Shown here: positions 34,611 through 46,582 of the stretch, one piece after another
How positions within the stretch are numbered: the stretch's first letter is position 1
Layout of the letters: each line of letters starts with the position of its first letter
DNA from: Toxonevra muliebris
Lineage: Eukaryota; Arthropoda; Insecta; Diptera; Pallopteridae
Reading direction: 5' to 3'
Assembly: GCA_963691655.1 (NCBI GenBank)
Contig: OY829329.1
Coordinates: forward strand, 67,100,822 to 67,164,821
DNA: 64,000 bases
The notes under the pieces: model-generated
Seen by the model: the letters and a program-made list of their open reading frames with translations, nothing else
Databases searched by the model: none
What the model was told of the DNA's origin: nothing
Position numbers and translations under genes: made by a program

Positions 34611-35159
34611 GACCTAACTGATTGAAATATCACTTGTGACAACTTCTTCACATCGTACGATTTGGCGAAGGAGTTGCTCCAGCAATGACCGTTGTATGGG
34701 AACGATTCGGAGAACTTGAAGTGAATTACCGTAAATTTTATTGAATTTGAAGCGAAACCCGATCTATCATGCCGAATTTATCTACGAGCCGCATTCGCAA
34801 GCTATTTTGTTGCCGTACGTGCCTCGAAACGCAAGTCGGTTTGCAACTTTATTGAGCACTCACCATCGTGGCATAGAGATTGATCAAGCACGCTCATTCG
34901 AATGATTAAAGGAAAATTAATCACTGGCCCATGGCTCACTTTTGGAATATGCTGGACATACCTAATTACTTTTTCTAAAATATAATTTTCAATTACTTAA
35001 TTTTGATTTGTCAAAAAAGTACAGAAATTTGTAAATTTGTCAAACACAATGGTTGCTTTCAGAAGACGAGTATTGAGCATATTACTTTTCTGATATTTCA
35101 GCGCAACATGTTGCTAAGCAAAGGCCGTCTTTTAAACGCGACCAATATATTCAATTAGT

Positions 35160-36045
35160 CATCAAAATTTATTTTGTCTCCTTAAAAAAAAAAGGCTCCA
35201 TTTGAAGCAATACTCCCGTTGCCATTAAATCACATTTTCTTTTAGCAATTTTTGTTTTGTGGCTTCTATCGAAACGTGTTCCACGAAGCGGTAATTTGAG
35301 CTTAGGCAAGAGGGGCCCAATTCGGCGGATACGGTGACTTCTTGATAACATTCGTTGATCTTTTGGTCAAAAATTAATTCACTATTGTCGTTTTGTGTCG
35401 TTTGGTGTAAAATCAAAAAATTACCCTTCCATAAATCTGGTGTTTTGCTGCAGATATTCTCTCTCAAAAGCTTCATCCAGAAGGAATTCTATTTGGACGA
35501 ATCAAAGAAAATAGTCAACATGAATTTGATTTTTTGATCGACTTTAACATGATTTTTTAAGTTTCGGCTCATTAAAAAAGCGCCATTCCGAAGCTTGTTG
35601 GTTCGTTTGTATGTCGTTAACCCATGTCTCGTCACCCATTATGATGCGTTGAATGAAAGTAGCGTGCAAATTAGCTCGTTCAACCGTGCTCAATGGCAGA
35701 TTTTCGATGATCTTTATGAAGAAAATGCAGCTCTTTTTGAACCAGGCATGCTGCAATCCATACCCAAAATATTAACTAAAATAGTGTGAATTGATTCGTG
35801 AGATATGTTTAGTTCATATTCCTGCTCTCTCTCCATTCCCATTTCCTTTACTTTATCAATGTTTTCTTCAGTTAAAGACGTTGAAGAACGACCAGAACGT
35901 GGCAAATCATCAACAACTTATCTACCATATTTCAATGCTTTGTACCATTCCTATGCTTTCAATATTTATCCATAGTAAAACTTGCGATAGACTAGCAAAA
36001 CGAACTGTTGTAAACAAATTGCTTGACAGATCGCTCTCAAACTTC
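35160..36045 (-). mobile_element. mariner remnant
   Basis: Minus-strand pieces: PRSGRSSTSLTEENIDKVKE, then ATFIQRIIMGDETWVNDI (first Asp kept), a QQASEWRFFNEPK block and near the end LPKLKLPLRGTRFD. The order and motifs are those of a mariner transposase, related to the element at 19712-20959, with many frameshifts. Ends were not identified. Confidence 0.8.
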
Positions 36046-36539
36046 GTGTCAGAGTAAATCTAGTTTACGCAGAATTTTTAAATGACAAATTCCGGATACT
36101 TTTTCGCATCCGCAGTCACATCCACATTCGCATCCGCCTTTGCTTTTTCATTATTCGCAGAACCCTAATTCGAAGTAACTTTTAAAAAATTCTACATTTC
36201 AAAGATCACAGTACTGACACTAGAGCTTCAACATTGAGGAAGTCATCTAAATTGATAACATTTCCTTTCTCCTTTCGGAGCAAAATAAATATAAAACAAT
36301 GTAGCCAATTACGCAGTTATCGCGTTTTACACCAAACAAGAATCAAATAGCGAACTCGTGCCTTTTTGTTCATAATTTTTACTTTTTATGGTTAATTTCT
36401 TTGACCTTAAGCGAACCCCATTATTTTTCGATAGGGAATATTTTCTTCAAAGTAAAATTAGAGTACAAAATCAAAATTAACGACTCTGAATTATCCTTAA
36501 AAGTTTGACAATTGCGGATTTTCCGCAATAGAATTTGTT

Positions 36540-36660
36540 TTGGACTTTGGCCTGGTGCTCGAACCTGGGACTTTGTCTTGTGCGTTACCCTTTAAGTTAT
36601 AGACGACTTTTAATTTTTTGATTGGAGCAGCAACTCGAGCGAGTCTACAGTAACAACCCA
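36540..36660 (-). mobile_element. Possible tRNA-like SINE fragment
   Basis: The minus strand has CTATAACTTAAAGGGTAACG (weak A box) and CCAGGTTCGAGCACC (B-box-like) about 30 bases later. No duplication flanks were found. Confidence 0.3.
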
Positions 36661-37867
36661 AATTCTATCTGGAGCGGACGATTCGCAGTTGCAAACGATC
36701 CTCCGAGGTTACGGATTCAATAATTCGCTTCTACATTTAATTAAAAAATGTTATCTGTGGAAGAACAACAGCATTCAAAAGATCTTGCTTCATATATCGC
36801 TGCGGCTTAGGGCGTTTTAATGGGCCTTTCGCGACTGTGTCGAAAATATTCTCTTCTCGTCGTTAATTTTATCGTTGTTTCTTACTTTAAATGCTGAAAA
36901 CTCTGACGTAATGAAATTGCCAAGTCTATAAAATCTTTAATACATTTAAGCGTTTTTATACTTTAAATGCAATTTGAAAGCCTTAAGCGTTTGCTTTGAA
37001 CGCAAACACATGCACAGTGAAACACACAAAGACACGAACACACACACAAACAAAATTTCAATTTAACAGAAATGAGCAGTCAATTTTGAAAATGCAACTC
37101 AATTTCAAATGCAAGGCACACACACGAATCCGACCATATCTCCTAGTGTCAGCCCTTTGCCTTTGTCGTTCTCCTTACCGCACATTCGGGGGGTCTAGTA
37201 GTATCTTTTTCATATATTTACATACACGAAAAGTACCAAAATGAATTGACATGAATGCGATTATGGGAAAATTTACAATAACAACAACAAAAATAGCAAA
37301 CAATTTCGGCAGCCCGACAGACAAACATAAATAAAGCGTCATAAATCTGTTGAAAATATGAGAACAGAGAGTAGAGCAGAAAGAGTAAAATCAAACCCCA
37401 AAAAAAAGGAAGAGCAAATTTCCCAGGTAGCATTTTTGATTGCCAAAGATCCGTCAGCTATTCGGCAAGAAATCTTATTCGTCGGGAGAAATCGAGGAAG
37501 AATATTCAATGAATCGCCAAGGATTATTGGTTTTTTTCCGTTAGGAAGAGCGAAAGGCGAATGAGTTCTTCTGGAAGTTTATTTCTTTCTACTCTATCGA
37601 AGCCAATCAACCGCCACGACAATTAAAAAATGAGCAAAGATATATGAAAAGCAAACCAAAAATAAGGGAATACAAAATCGCAAGTCCGCGGGAGTAAAAA
37701 TCGAGGTCTTTCTCTTTTAACAATCAGATGGGAAAAAGTCTCGCACTTGCTCAATAAACATTCAAATGCTAGCTGAGCTTTTCCCTTATATGCATGTGGC
37801 TGCGTGTACGTATGTGTATGTGTGCTATGTACAGTATATATAGTGTTCTTGGTGTTGATATATTTCT
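36661..37867. other. Intron sequence before the transmembrane exon
   Basis: AT-rich with CA/TG patches near 37020 and 37805. No gene or transposon recognised. Confidence 0.5.
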
Positions 37868-37873
37868 ACTTAC

Positions 37874-38449
37874 ACTCACTACCGCCTGATATCGTTGTAT
37901 GTGCCGCCGATGGTAACACTTGATAGCTTTCCCCATCAACACCGATGGCACTTGTCACATGATAACCGTATCCATTTTGGGATCCATATACCATGCCTGA
38001 TGATTTCTGTTGTTGCTGCTGGAGCTGCTGTTGTTGGTGGAGGTGATGCTGATGGTGTAGTTGCTGCTGCTGCTGCTGCTCATCGCCACTTCCCGCCTGA
38101 TCCTGTAGAGCAGTTAATGTCAATTCCATGGCATGTGCATCGACGAGTGTTTTACTATCGAGACTGCCTGTGGGATAATAAGGTGGTGGTGCTTGATTTG
38201 CTGTTGCTGTCGTAGTTGTTTGCGATGCAACAATCGATGGCCGTCCCGAATCGAGGTCGTATTCTTTAGCCGTATTGTTCGCTGTTGCTGTTGTTCCTGC
38301 TGTCGCTTTCTTGTCAGCCCCGGATCGCCTACAGTGACAGAACATTAACAGTAAAGCAACAAATAAGAGAAAAGCAATCGATGACACAACAATAGCGATT
38401 ACGGCGGATGTCGTTAGCGTTGAATTATCGGGCAGATATGATTTGCCAA
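37874..38449 (-). CDS. ed/fred: Echinoid/Friend-of-echinoid-type receptor: transmembrane and proximal cytoplasmic exon
   Basis: This is the next exon of the same gene, 154 bp downstream. It follows a good acceptor (TTTTTCTGTTTACAG). It joins the previous exon in frame: the split codon A+TT makes Ile, giving AE-IGKSYLPDNS. A hydrophobic helix follows at once (AVIAIVVSSIAFLLFVALLL), then a basic stop-transfer CHCRRSGADKK, so the rest is cytoplasmic. The tail contains APPPYYP, a PPxY motif of the type bound by WW domains (near 38178-38189), and a long Q/H run (about 38010-38080). It ends at a GTAAGT donor after GGSE plus one base. That phase matches the exon at 17499, where T+GG would make Trp. 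A WW-binding site would fit the reported link of Echinoid to the Hippo-pathway protein Salvador, but that connection is inference here. Confidence 0.9.
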
Positions 38450-38603
38450 CTGTAAACAGAAAAAAGAAAAGAAGAAAAGTTCAAAATTGTTTGTAGTCAC
38501 TTTGATCCACGACCGATTTTATATTTGATTTGCTGTGCTGTGGAAGCCTAATTGGAAGTTGCAAAATGGTTTGGCATTTGATTTGTAAATGCTTGTTACT
38601 TAC
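38450..38603 (-). other. 154-bp intron of the receptor gene
   Basis: It starts GTAAGTAACA and ends TTTTTCTGTTTACAG (read on the minus strand), separating the FN3-region exon from the transmembrane exon in phase 1. Confidence 0.9.
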
Positions 38604-40817
38604 TTTCAGCATTCGCGTACTCGCCGCAATGGTCGTGATTTGAGCGTAAACACAATTTTACACGCACCGTTGGTCCTTTCTCTTTATTCTCTGCCAAGGC
38701 TAGCGTGATATCCTCGGCATGTCCTTGCGAGCGACCTCCTCCCGTTCCGGTGGTGTAGTGCGTCTGTGTCTGTGAAATATGATTAATTACGGCTTCTTTG
38801 AATGTAGCCTCGTTGCCGGATGGCAGCAGCGTTACTGTGTCCACAATTTCCCACGTGGCCATTGGCGTTTCACGGTTCACCAACGATTCGACAATTGCAA
38901 TTAACGATAGACAAGTGGCCGCGACATTGATACCGAGTACATGTGAGTTGGGATCATAGGTGACATGTAACGGCGGTGGTATTTTGCTCACCTTTGTGGT
39001 GGCCATAATTTCGTTTGAGTAGCCAGAGCTGCCCTTTGAATTGAGTGCGTACACTTTGAACATGTAGCTCTGATGTTGATCCAGTGGCGTCACCTTGCAT
39101 GGATTGTCGCGGTAGCAGTCGAATTCTAACCACTCAGATGCTCCGCCAGAGCTAGAGCCACTTAAGTGTGAGGTCGAGTATGTGTGGGTTGCGCAATCGG
39201 AGAGCAGTTGCTCACGTGGCGTGGGCACGCGCCTATAGGTTACCAGAAACTTAGTGCTCGACATGCCACCGTTGAAACCGGGTATCCAACTGAGTATGAC
39301 GTAGTTGTGCGCAACCTCGAGGACTTTCATTGATGTTGCGCGTTCGGGCGCGCCTTTCTGTTGCAGACGAATCTGTGTGCGTATTGTATCGAGCGGATTC
39401 ACTGCACGACACGTGTAGTCCCCATAATCCGAGTGCGAGAGATGATTAATACGCAGTATCGAAGTGTAAATGTCATTGTTGTCGACGCGTGTACTAATCT
39501 CATAGTGGCCATCGGAAGACATGGTGAGCGGTGATGGGTTATTGCCGAACTGCCATTGGAACTCGGGCTTGGGATAAGCCTGCACTTTGCACATCACTTC
39601 GGCGGATTCACGCATATCGTAGGCTACTTTGTTGTACTGATGCAACACTATCGGCTCGTGTTCGATGCGCAAATGCATGCTGGAGTTCGCAGAATTCACT
39701 TCGTTTTCGTAGAGGCACGTATAGAGGCCACGATCGGAGGGTACTAGCTGATTGCCATTTGGGCGTCCTTTACCACGAAATTTGAGTATGCTCTGCACAG
39801 TCATCACCCCATTTGAACTTTCGCTCGGCGTCGTGCGTATGTCGTACATTTTGCGCCCGGGCAATATTTCCGTGCCATCCTTAATCCAACGTATGATTGG
39901 CGTTGGTTTACCCTTGGCGCTGCACGTCACTGCATAGTCAACATCGCCTACTCTCCTCGTCATATGCTGCTGTAATTTCGCCAGAAATTGCGGCGGCTGA
40001 TGAACTTCCAAGACAATCGTAGCCATTTTCCCAATACCCAATTCATTAACGGCATGACAATGATATTTGCCCTCGCTGCCGAGATGCGCCTTCGGTATGG
40101 AATATTGCGGTCCTTGTGCCAATATCTTTTGTGTATTGCTAAACTCACCGTCCATATCACGAAACCAACGATACTGCGGCACCGGCCAACCTGGAGGGTT
40201 TGCAGAGCAACTAAGCGTAACGCCATTACCAACGTGCACAATGGGCTTATTTGGCGTAATGTACGCTTGACCGGGCCGATGTCGCACCAGCAGTGCTACC
40301 GTCGAGTTGCCCACCCCTTCGATGCGTTTCGAATTGAACGGTTGCATCAGATTGACAGCACGACAAATATAATTGCCTGCATGCTCGGCACGCACTGAAA
40401 CCAAAGTCAACAGTTCACCGGTAAAACGAAAGTCCGGAGCGCCTTCCTTTAGCCATTCAATTGTAATGGGTGGCGGATTGGCGGTCACATTACAGCGTAC
40501 TATTATCGTTTCGCCCTCTTCGGCCTCGTGAGTTTTCGATTCAATGACGACAATGGGAGGATAGAGTACATCGAGGAGTATGTCCTTTTCGCCTGCCTTG
40601 CCCAGGCCATTGTCGGCGGTGCACGTATACTTGCCAGCATGATGACGACTCACACGATAAATGGTGTGACTGGGTGTGGCGCTCACGTACTGACCATTAC
40701 GCGACCAGCGTACGCTAGACACTTTGGGCTTGGCATCAACGCGACAATCGAGTTTGGCAATGTGATCACGTTCGATGCGTAGCGGATTTTGGGGGCCAAC
40801 TTCAACGCGCGGGTAAT
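38604..40817 (-). CDS. ed/fred: Echinoid/Friend-of-echinoid-type receptor: exon with five Ig domains and FN3 region
   Basis: This is an internal exon of a cell-surface adhesion receptor. Its 738 codons hold five Ig domains in order (each with the C...W...YxC pattern, e.g. KYTCTADNG, NYICRAVN, KYHCHAVNE, LYTCLYENE, DYTCRAVNP). A fibronectin-III domain follows (ILSWIPGFNGG ... SYMFKVYALNSKGSSGYSN), then a second, FN3-like membrane-proximal stretch. The wording closely resembles insect Echinoid and Friend of echinoid, homophilic/heterophilic adhesion proteins of epithelial junctions that affect EGFR, Notch and Hippo signalling. The family has seven Ig domains, so the first two must be encoded further upstream, outside the window. 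The exon starts after TTTATGTTTCAG and ends before GTAAGT. Both ends are phase 1, and an Asp codon is split at the start. The frame has no stop. I cannot decide between the paralogues ed and fred from this part. No signal peptide or start codon lies here. Confidence 0.93.
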
Positions 40818-40849
40818 CTGAAACATAAAAGAAAAGACGAAACAAAAGA

Positions 40850-42550
40850 GTTTTAAGTGTGAAGTTAAAGTGTGTAGTTGAAAAGATTAATATATTTAAT
40901 TTTAAATGTTATATTTTAATTTAATCACAAAAGCAGACGCGTCATTGCAGAACTGTTTAAGCTTCCTTTCCAGGCTTTGATCAGCTCTCTCACATTTTCC
41001 ACAATTGAGGTTAATATCATTTTGGCATTTCATGCATATCATATTGAAATAATTACGCATATTTTGTAATGCCTTTCAATATTTCAATTATTCATGAAAT
41101 GCCAGCTATTATACACACATACATACATAATAAATCAATATATTTATCTTCGTATGTATGTATGTGTGAGGCATAAATGTGCATAAAAAATAAATGAACT
41201 TTAATCTAGCATAAAAACCTTTAATAGCTTATAGTCTACATACTATATTGCCAATTAAATGTTCAACTTCACTTAAGTTTAATCGCCCTAAAGGCGTTCT
41301 ACAAAAACAGCAATAACAGCAACAACAACAACAACAAGACTATTATAGAATAGTCGTAGTTAATGCCAGTAATGTAGAAGCATTTTATGCGCCTAATTCT
41401 GCACACTCATTGAGCAGGAAATGTCCAACGTCACGGATCACAAATAACCAATTCAGCGCAACTAACTTGAGTATGCTCAAAGTTGTCGCGTCGGTGGGGT
41501 GATGGTAGTAGCTCTAAAAAAAGGAGCAAAATAATAAACATAAATAGGCTTAAAAGCGTCAAAAGGCAGCGTCGCCATTGTAATCTATGCCGGAAGTAAT
41601 GTAACTATGTAGTCCTTACATAGTTAGTACTAGCATTCAAGTGACATTTTTTTGCGTAACTGCAGCTATAGCTACACAAAAATAATACATATATCTAAAA
41701 CAATAATAATGCATGAGTTAAATAAAATTATATTGCAAAAGGCGGCGGGGGAAAGTGCGAGTGAGAAAAGAAGTATCGTTAAAAAACTAACAGCAAATGG
41801 TTGCAACAAAAATGTCAACACATGTTCAGCAACAACTTTATACACATTAGTGCAATGTATAAAGAGCTGTATTCAGCATAGTCTGGCAAATTGCTAAAAT
41901 TAGCTGTGATTTTTTTTTTTATCAGATTTAACGAACTTGCACAAACTGTAATCATGTTCGAAGTGGCGCCATCTCTCGTCCAGTAATGGCAAACCTTGCA
42001 GGGGATAAGTTGATATCAAAAGATTTTCCTGTTTATTCTTCGAATACGGTATCCAATTTCAACTAAAGGAACTTCTTGTTTATTTTACCTTGTTGGGCAC
42101 GGAAACCGCGGACTGTCGTTTCTTGATCTCATAGAGAAAATTGATTGCCATGACATACTTGGTTTCGATGTTTGGCACAATCAAAAATGTTCTACATGGC
42201 AACACCGTTTGGATTCGGCCAGAAACTGTAGATTACTTCCAATCATGTGTCAATATAACACACACAACCTGAATGGATGTCAAAAGTTCGGTCTAGGAAA
42301 GAAAAATTCAATAACTTCATCACTAAGTTATTTCATGATTGAGATTAAATGTACTATATTTTAGTAGAATCGGAAACGAACCTAAATCTCTTGTGGATTT
42401 TTAAGTAGATCTAAATATACTTGGAAGACCTACTCAAAATCTGCTAGCTCAGCTAATGGCGATCCAAATCTGCTTTGAAAACTGCTCTAAGTATCGATGT
42501 TTAGTTCAGTTCTGCTTCAAGTTTAAACTGATTCAAGTTATAAAACCTTG
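40850..42550. other. Intron sequence upstream of the Ig exon
   Basis: ACATACATA-type and CAACAA repeats (about 41115-41165 and 41310-41335). A non-repetitive stretch at about 41940-42350 may be an old element but could not be identified. No gene. Confidence 0.5.
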
Positions 42551-43290
42551 TCAGAGTATTATATTGTCTATATTGTATATAGAGTCCGTCAAAGAGCATG
42601 AAGCAGATTGACTAAAAAGTCCTCCGTCCCGTAATTGACGCAAACTCGCCTCCATTTTTTGTTTAATGAAAGAAGGGTTGCAGCCAATGGCAGGCTGCGG
42701 GCCGGAAAAAATCATTGCTGATCTTTTTCTAGCCAGCATGACCGCCATCTGGTTACCTGCAATACCTGCATGGCCAGGCACCTATTCCCATGTTACTCAA
42801 TTCCTACTCGGAAGTCAGTTGAACTTAGCAATCGTTTCGTTCATGATTTTTAAGGCAACTATGTAAGTCAAATAGGGTTTGATAGCCGTCTAGCTATCCG
42901 AACAAATGAAAATAGAGTTGCTTCTCCATTTCTTCTTCAGCGATAGCTGTATAGTGATATACACTTCAAATTGAAGCATCAAAGTGTAGCAACTTAATGC
43001 AATTGATTCTTTCACCCTGTTTGTTATCTATTAAGGATCCATCAGTGTGAAAGATATTGCAACCTGGATGAAAACCAGTCCATCCTTCACCATGTGTCTG
43101 TTAGTCTGCAACAAAAACCTTTGACAAACAAGGAAGTTTCTCGTCCATCGCACGCTGGTTTAATAAGTGTCGCACACAACTAGCCCTGCATTCTTCGACA
43201 AAAAAAATTTTTCTTCTATACAAAGATTTTCGGGCTTCATTCCAGATGCAATGGGTGGCAGGTACAATAGAGACGGTCGGCATTTATTTC
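42551..43290 (-). mobile_element. RNase H-bearing LINE fragment, heavily decayed
   Basis: The minus strand reads MPGHAGIAGNQMAVMLARKR then SAMIFSGPQPAIGCNPSFIK (42781-42600), preceded with frameshifts by HTDGSLIDNKQGE-like sequence near 43040. That is a LINE RNase H with its flanks. The RT is not visible. Confidence 0.65.
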
Positions 43291-43364
43291 ATTACCACTG
43301 TAATGCCAACACATGTGTTCGTTAAAATAATAAAGCCCAGTTCTTGTATTAAAATCTGTTTCAT

Positions 43365-43625
43365 GTTGCTAAGTTTTCTCCAAGTAGTGGAGTCTGATTC
43401 AAGTAACGAGGTCTGGGTCTAATTGAGCAGCAAAGCCTTTGCTAGGTATTAAAGTCTCGTCAAAGTAGTACAGTCTACCTCAGTTTGGTTAAAGTAGGCT
43501 AACATTTTTCAAGTTTGAAGCGTAGTTTAATTTGGGAACTGTAGTTTAAGTAACAAAATCTGGTTAATATAACGAAGTGAAATTTAATTCAGGTAGACCA
43601 AGAAATCAGTTTTAAGTAGATGAGT
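43365..43625. repeat. Minisatellite, left flank (AAGTAACGAGGTCTGGTTC type)
   Basis: Degenerate ~20-bp units such as CAAGTAACGAGGTCTGGGTC and GTCAAAGTAGTACAGTCTAC. The same family resumes at 45003, after the hAT element. Confidence 0.55.
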
Positions 43626-43699
43626 CTAATTTACAGGTACGTAGCCAGCCGTAAGATGTGAGCCTCCCGATATTCTGCAAAGTCTAGAATTTCACTATA

Positions 43700-45002
43700 G
43701 ATGTAAATATTGTCATGATGGAGCAAGCAACATGCCTGGTCATGTCCGTAACGTTCAATCGAGAATGAAGAATCTGTTTCCATTGATGATGTACGTTCAC
43801 TGTAATAGCCATCACTTAAACCTCGCATTGTCAAATGCCACGTTAGTCACACCTGTTGGGAATTGTTTTGGAATTACGAAGAAACCACTCGTATGCTATG
43901 AACATTTTTCAAAATCTTATGCAAGAACATGCCCCGGAGAGTAATGGGAATTTTGTAAAACAAAATTCATAGAACAACTTTACATCATACTATCCGTCGT
44001 CGAACTATTTGAGATCGTTCACATTGGATTAAAAGATATTTCTTGGAAATCTTGGATCAATTCAAAAACAGCGCTTTGCTTCCTTGTAGCAGTTCAGAAA
44101 AACGAGTTCATCGTCAGTCATTTGGTTTGTGACAGACTTTTCAGGGGCCGAATCGTCTGATCCGTGAACGTAGTACTCGTCACGTAATTTTCTCAAAAAT
44201 ACATGCAAAATACTCGCTTTTTCGTGACGAGCTGTACGTTCACGGATCAGACGATTTGACCCCAGTTTGACGCTTCCTTTGTTAGGCCGAGTGCAAGAAA
44301 AATAACGTGATTTGGAATCAGAAGTAAAGCATATTCGCGAAATTGTGAACACGGAGAACGAAAAAATGAAGAAGAAGCATTCGGCGAAATTTTTAAAGCA
44401 GCCGAAAAGCTAGCGAAAGAAACATTCAACATGGAACTCAGAGTTCCGAGATTTACGTTGAAGCAATTAGCTCGTTGTAATTATCAAACAGACACGGTTG
44501 AATCGTACTTTCGGTTTGCTGTTTTTATTCCTTGGGTCGATACGCTGATTCAGAATTTTTCACACAAATTTCTTAATGAAAATGCGGGAACCATTTTAAG
44601 CTTACAGATACTTCTACATGGATGTGCTGCAATTGAAAAAGTAGATGAATCATGAATTATCTAGCTCCATACTTTAATGACCGAGTCTTAGAATCCGCTG
44701 TGAGAGCTGAGTATAAATTGCGGTGTGAAAAATTTTCAGACCTCGAGAAAGGTACCGGGGTTGTGAAAGTTTAGGATTTTTGTGACAAGAATCAACTATC
44801 TTTTAACAGTTATGTCGACTCTTCCGGTCACAAAGGCAAGTGTGGAGAGGTCATTTTCGACACTGAAGAGAATCAAAATTTACAAACGAAAGTCCCCGTG
44901 CACTCACCGTACTATCATTCTATGGCGACTCAGGTGTTGAATGCGGTTCTCGAGACAATTTCAACAAAGGAATCTCGAAAACTTCTTCTGGTTAGCAAAA
45001 TT
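43700..45002 (+). mobile_element. hAT transposon, decayed
   Basis: Plus-strand fragments in hAT order: DGASNMPGHVRNVQSRMKN and YVHCNSHHLNLALSNAT (43715-43850; catalytic-Asp context). Then ELRVPRFTLKQLARCNYQTD and TVESYFRFAVFIPWVDTLI (44431-44560), and the dimerisation motif LPVTKASVERSFSTLKRIKI (about 44820-44885). Stops and frameshifts separate them. It resembles the THAP12/ZMYM-like hAT group. A short inverted duplication is embedded at 44142-44266. Confidence 0.8.
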
Positions 45003-45260
45003 TAGTTTAAGTAGCGAGGTCTGGTTCCAGTAGCGAGGTCTGGTTCCAGTAGCGAGGTCTGCTCCAGTAGCGAGGTCTAAATCAGGCAATGAAACTATTT
45101 GTGCTGAAGTAGCGAAATCCGGCTCAAGCAGCTAAGTTTGGTGAAGGTTGATCGAAGTAGCAAAGCCTGGTCCAAAAAGTGGAGTCTGATTCAATTTGCA
45201 AGGTTTGAAGTAACGAAGTCTGAGTCAAGTAATCAAGTTTGTGTTAACGTGAGTTAATGT
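45003..45260. repeat. Minisatellite, right flank
   Basis: Units of CCAGTAGCGAGGTCTGGTT are nearly perfect around 45010-45085, then decay. Same family as 43365-43625. Confidence 0.65.
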
Positions 45261-46276
45261 GAGAACGTGAGTATAACCTGGTAATGACTATGGGCGTACA
45301 TAGGATCCAGGCCAGGAGGGACAGACCTAAAATTATTTCTCATCTGCCCATTTCTGATAGTAATTAGCTAAGTATTTAGTATGTGTTTCAGATATCATGA
45401 GTAGGCAATTGTCACCCCCACCCTCCTGCTTACTACCAAGTTCTTCAAATTTTCCATAAAATAACTTAATAATCTCAAATATTGATAAACAGCAACTAAA
45501 AGTTTGAACGAAACTGTGAAATTTTAAAACATCCTCAAGCAATACGTGACACTGTGCCGCTTGCATACATACCTCTGTATATACTATGCACATTGAATGT
45601 TGCTGCTATGCATTTGCTATGACTGAATGAATAAAAAAAAAGAAAGAAAACCAATACGGATACATTGCTGTAAGGTGTTTGCTTCACTTGCAAACAAAAT
45701 TGCAATTTTCCATGCACACATATGCACATGGATATAGTATATATTGGTGTAAATGTGTGTGCGAGTGTATTTGAAATGTTTACTAATATTATGTCAACTC
45801 ATTCGCTTGAAGCTATTGCTTTCACCTGAGGACTATTTTATTCGATTTTCGTTGGCTTGTTTAATTCAGTTAGTACCTGTTACTACTATTTTTTGTCGTT
45901 GTTGGAATTGTGCTATTGTTGTTATTGCAGTTAATGTTTTTGTCGTTACTAGAATATTGTTGCTACTGTTCCACAATTTTTATGGGGACAATGTGACGTT
46001 GTCGTCATCACCAACCTTGTGTATGTTATGATTTTATGAGTGACTATATTAGTGCCATTAAAAATGTACAGCAATAAAAATAAAATTGCATTATTTAGAG
46101 TATACATTCAACAACACATGTACATAAATTCACTCGAACAAATACACACACTAATACAATCATGGATCTGCCTGAATATAAGCATAATGTGCTTGCAGTC
46201 AGTAAAAAAAACAAGAAATTAAATTATAAATTTTCAAACTAATTTTTGCGTTGCGTCTGGATTGTGCACACTGTTG

Positions 46277-46315
<39 letters not shown>

Positions 46316-46580
46316 CGAAATGCGGGATATCAGGGTATACTGTGCCCTAAGTTTTGAATAGCATTTACGGAGGAGATGTGGAATATTGGTGGCATTTCAT
46401 TTTAATTGGGATAATTAGCCAAATTCATGCATGGATTCATTTTGTCCCATAAAAATAAAATATTATGTTATTGAAAGAGGGAAGAAATATATAGTGTGGC
46501 ATTGTTTACATTAGTGGAAAGTAATGTAATTATGCACTTTTGAAATACTAAAATCATACACTAACTAAATTTTAATTAAT
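45261..46580. other. Intron sequence with (TG)n microsatellite
   Basis: A long (TG)n run at about 46279-46313. No gene; the small frames are not convincing. Confidence 0.6.
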
Positions 46581-46582
46581 TT

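Larger units (their letters stand above)
32590..34975 (+). mobile_element. piggyBac-like transposon remnant, interrupted
   Basis: Plus-strand fragments match a piggyBac-type transposase. GRDIFRQTMSNEMFQKIQRC, VRFDDREERDARD and LSPIRFVFHKWNVHLKVLYA lie before 33160. After the SINE/LINE insertion, TCDNFFTSYDLAKELLQQ appears (around 34635), where the Asp of TCDN is a catalytic position in the family. Decayed C-terminal sequence runs to about 34970. The segment between these, holding the first catalytic Asp, is absent, and stops are frequent. Confidence 0.7.
17500..37873 (-). other. 20.4-kb intron of the receptor gene
   Basis: The donor GTAAGT sits at 37873-37868 and the acceptor AG at 17501-17500. 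The intron is filled mainly by transposon remnants listed separately. I found no further open frame with convincing splice signals, apart from the weak Thr-rich candidate at 26019-26462. Confidence 0.75.

Noticed and set aside
39531..40398. Plus-strand frames opposite the Ig exon
   Set aside because: They are antisense shadows of a confidently identified coding exon.
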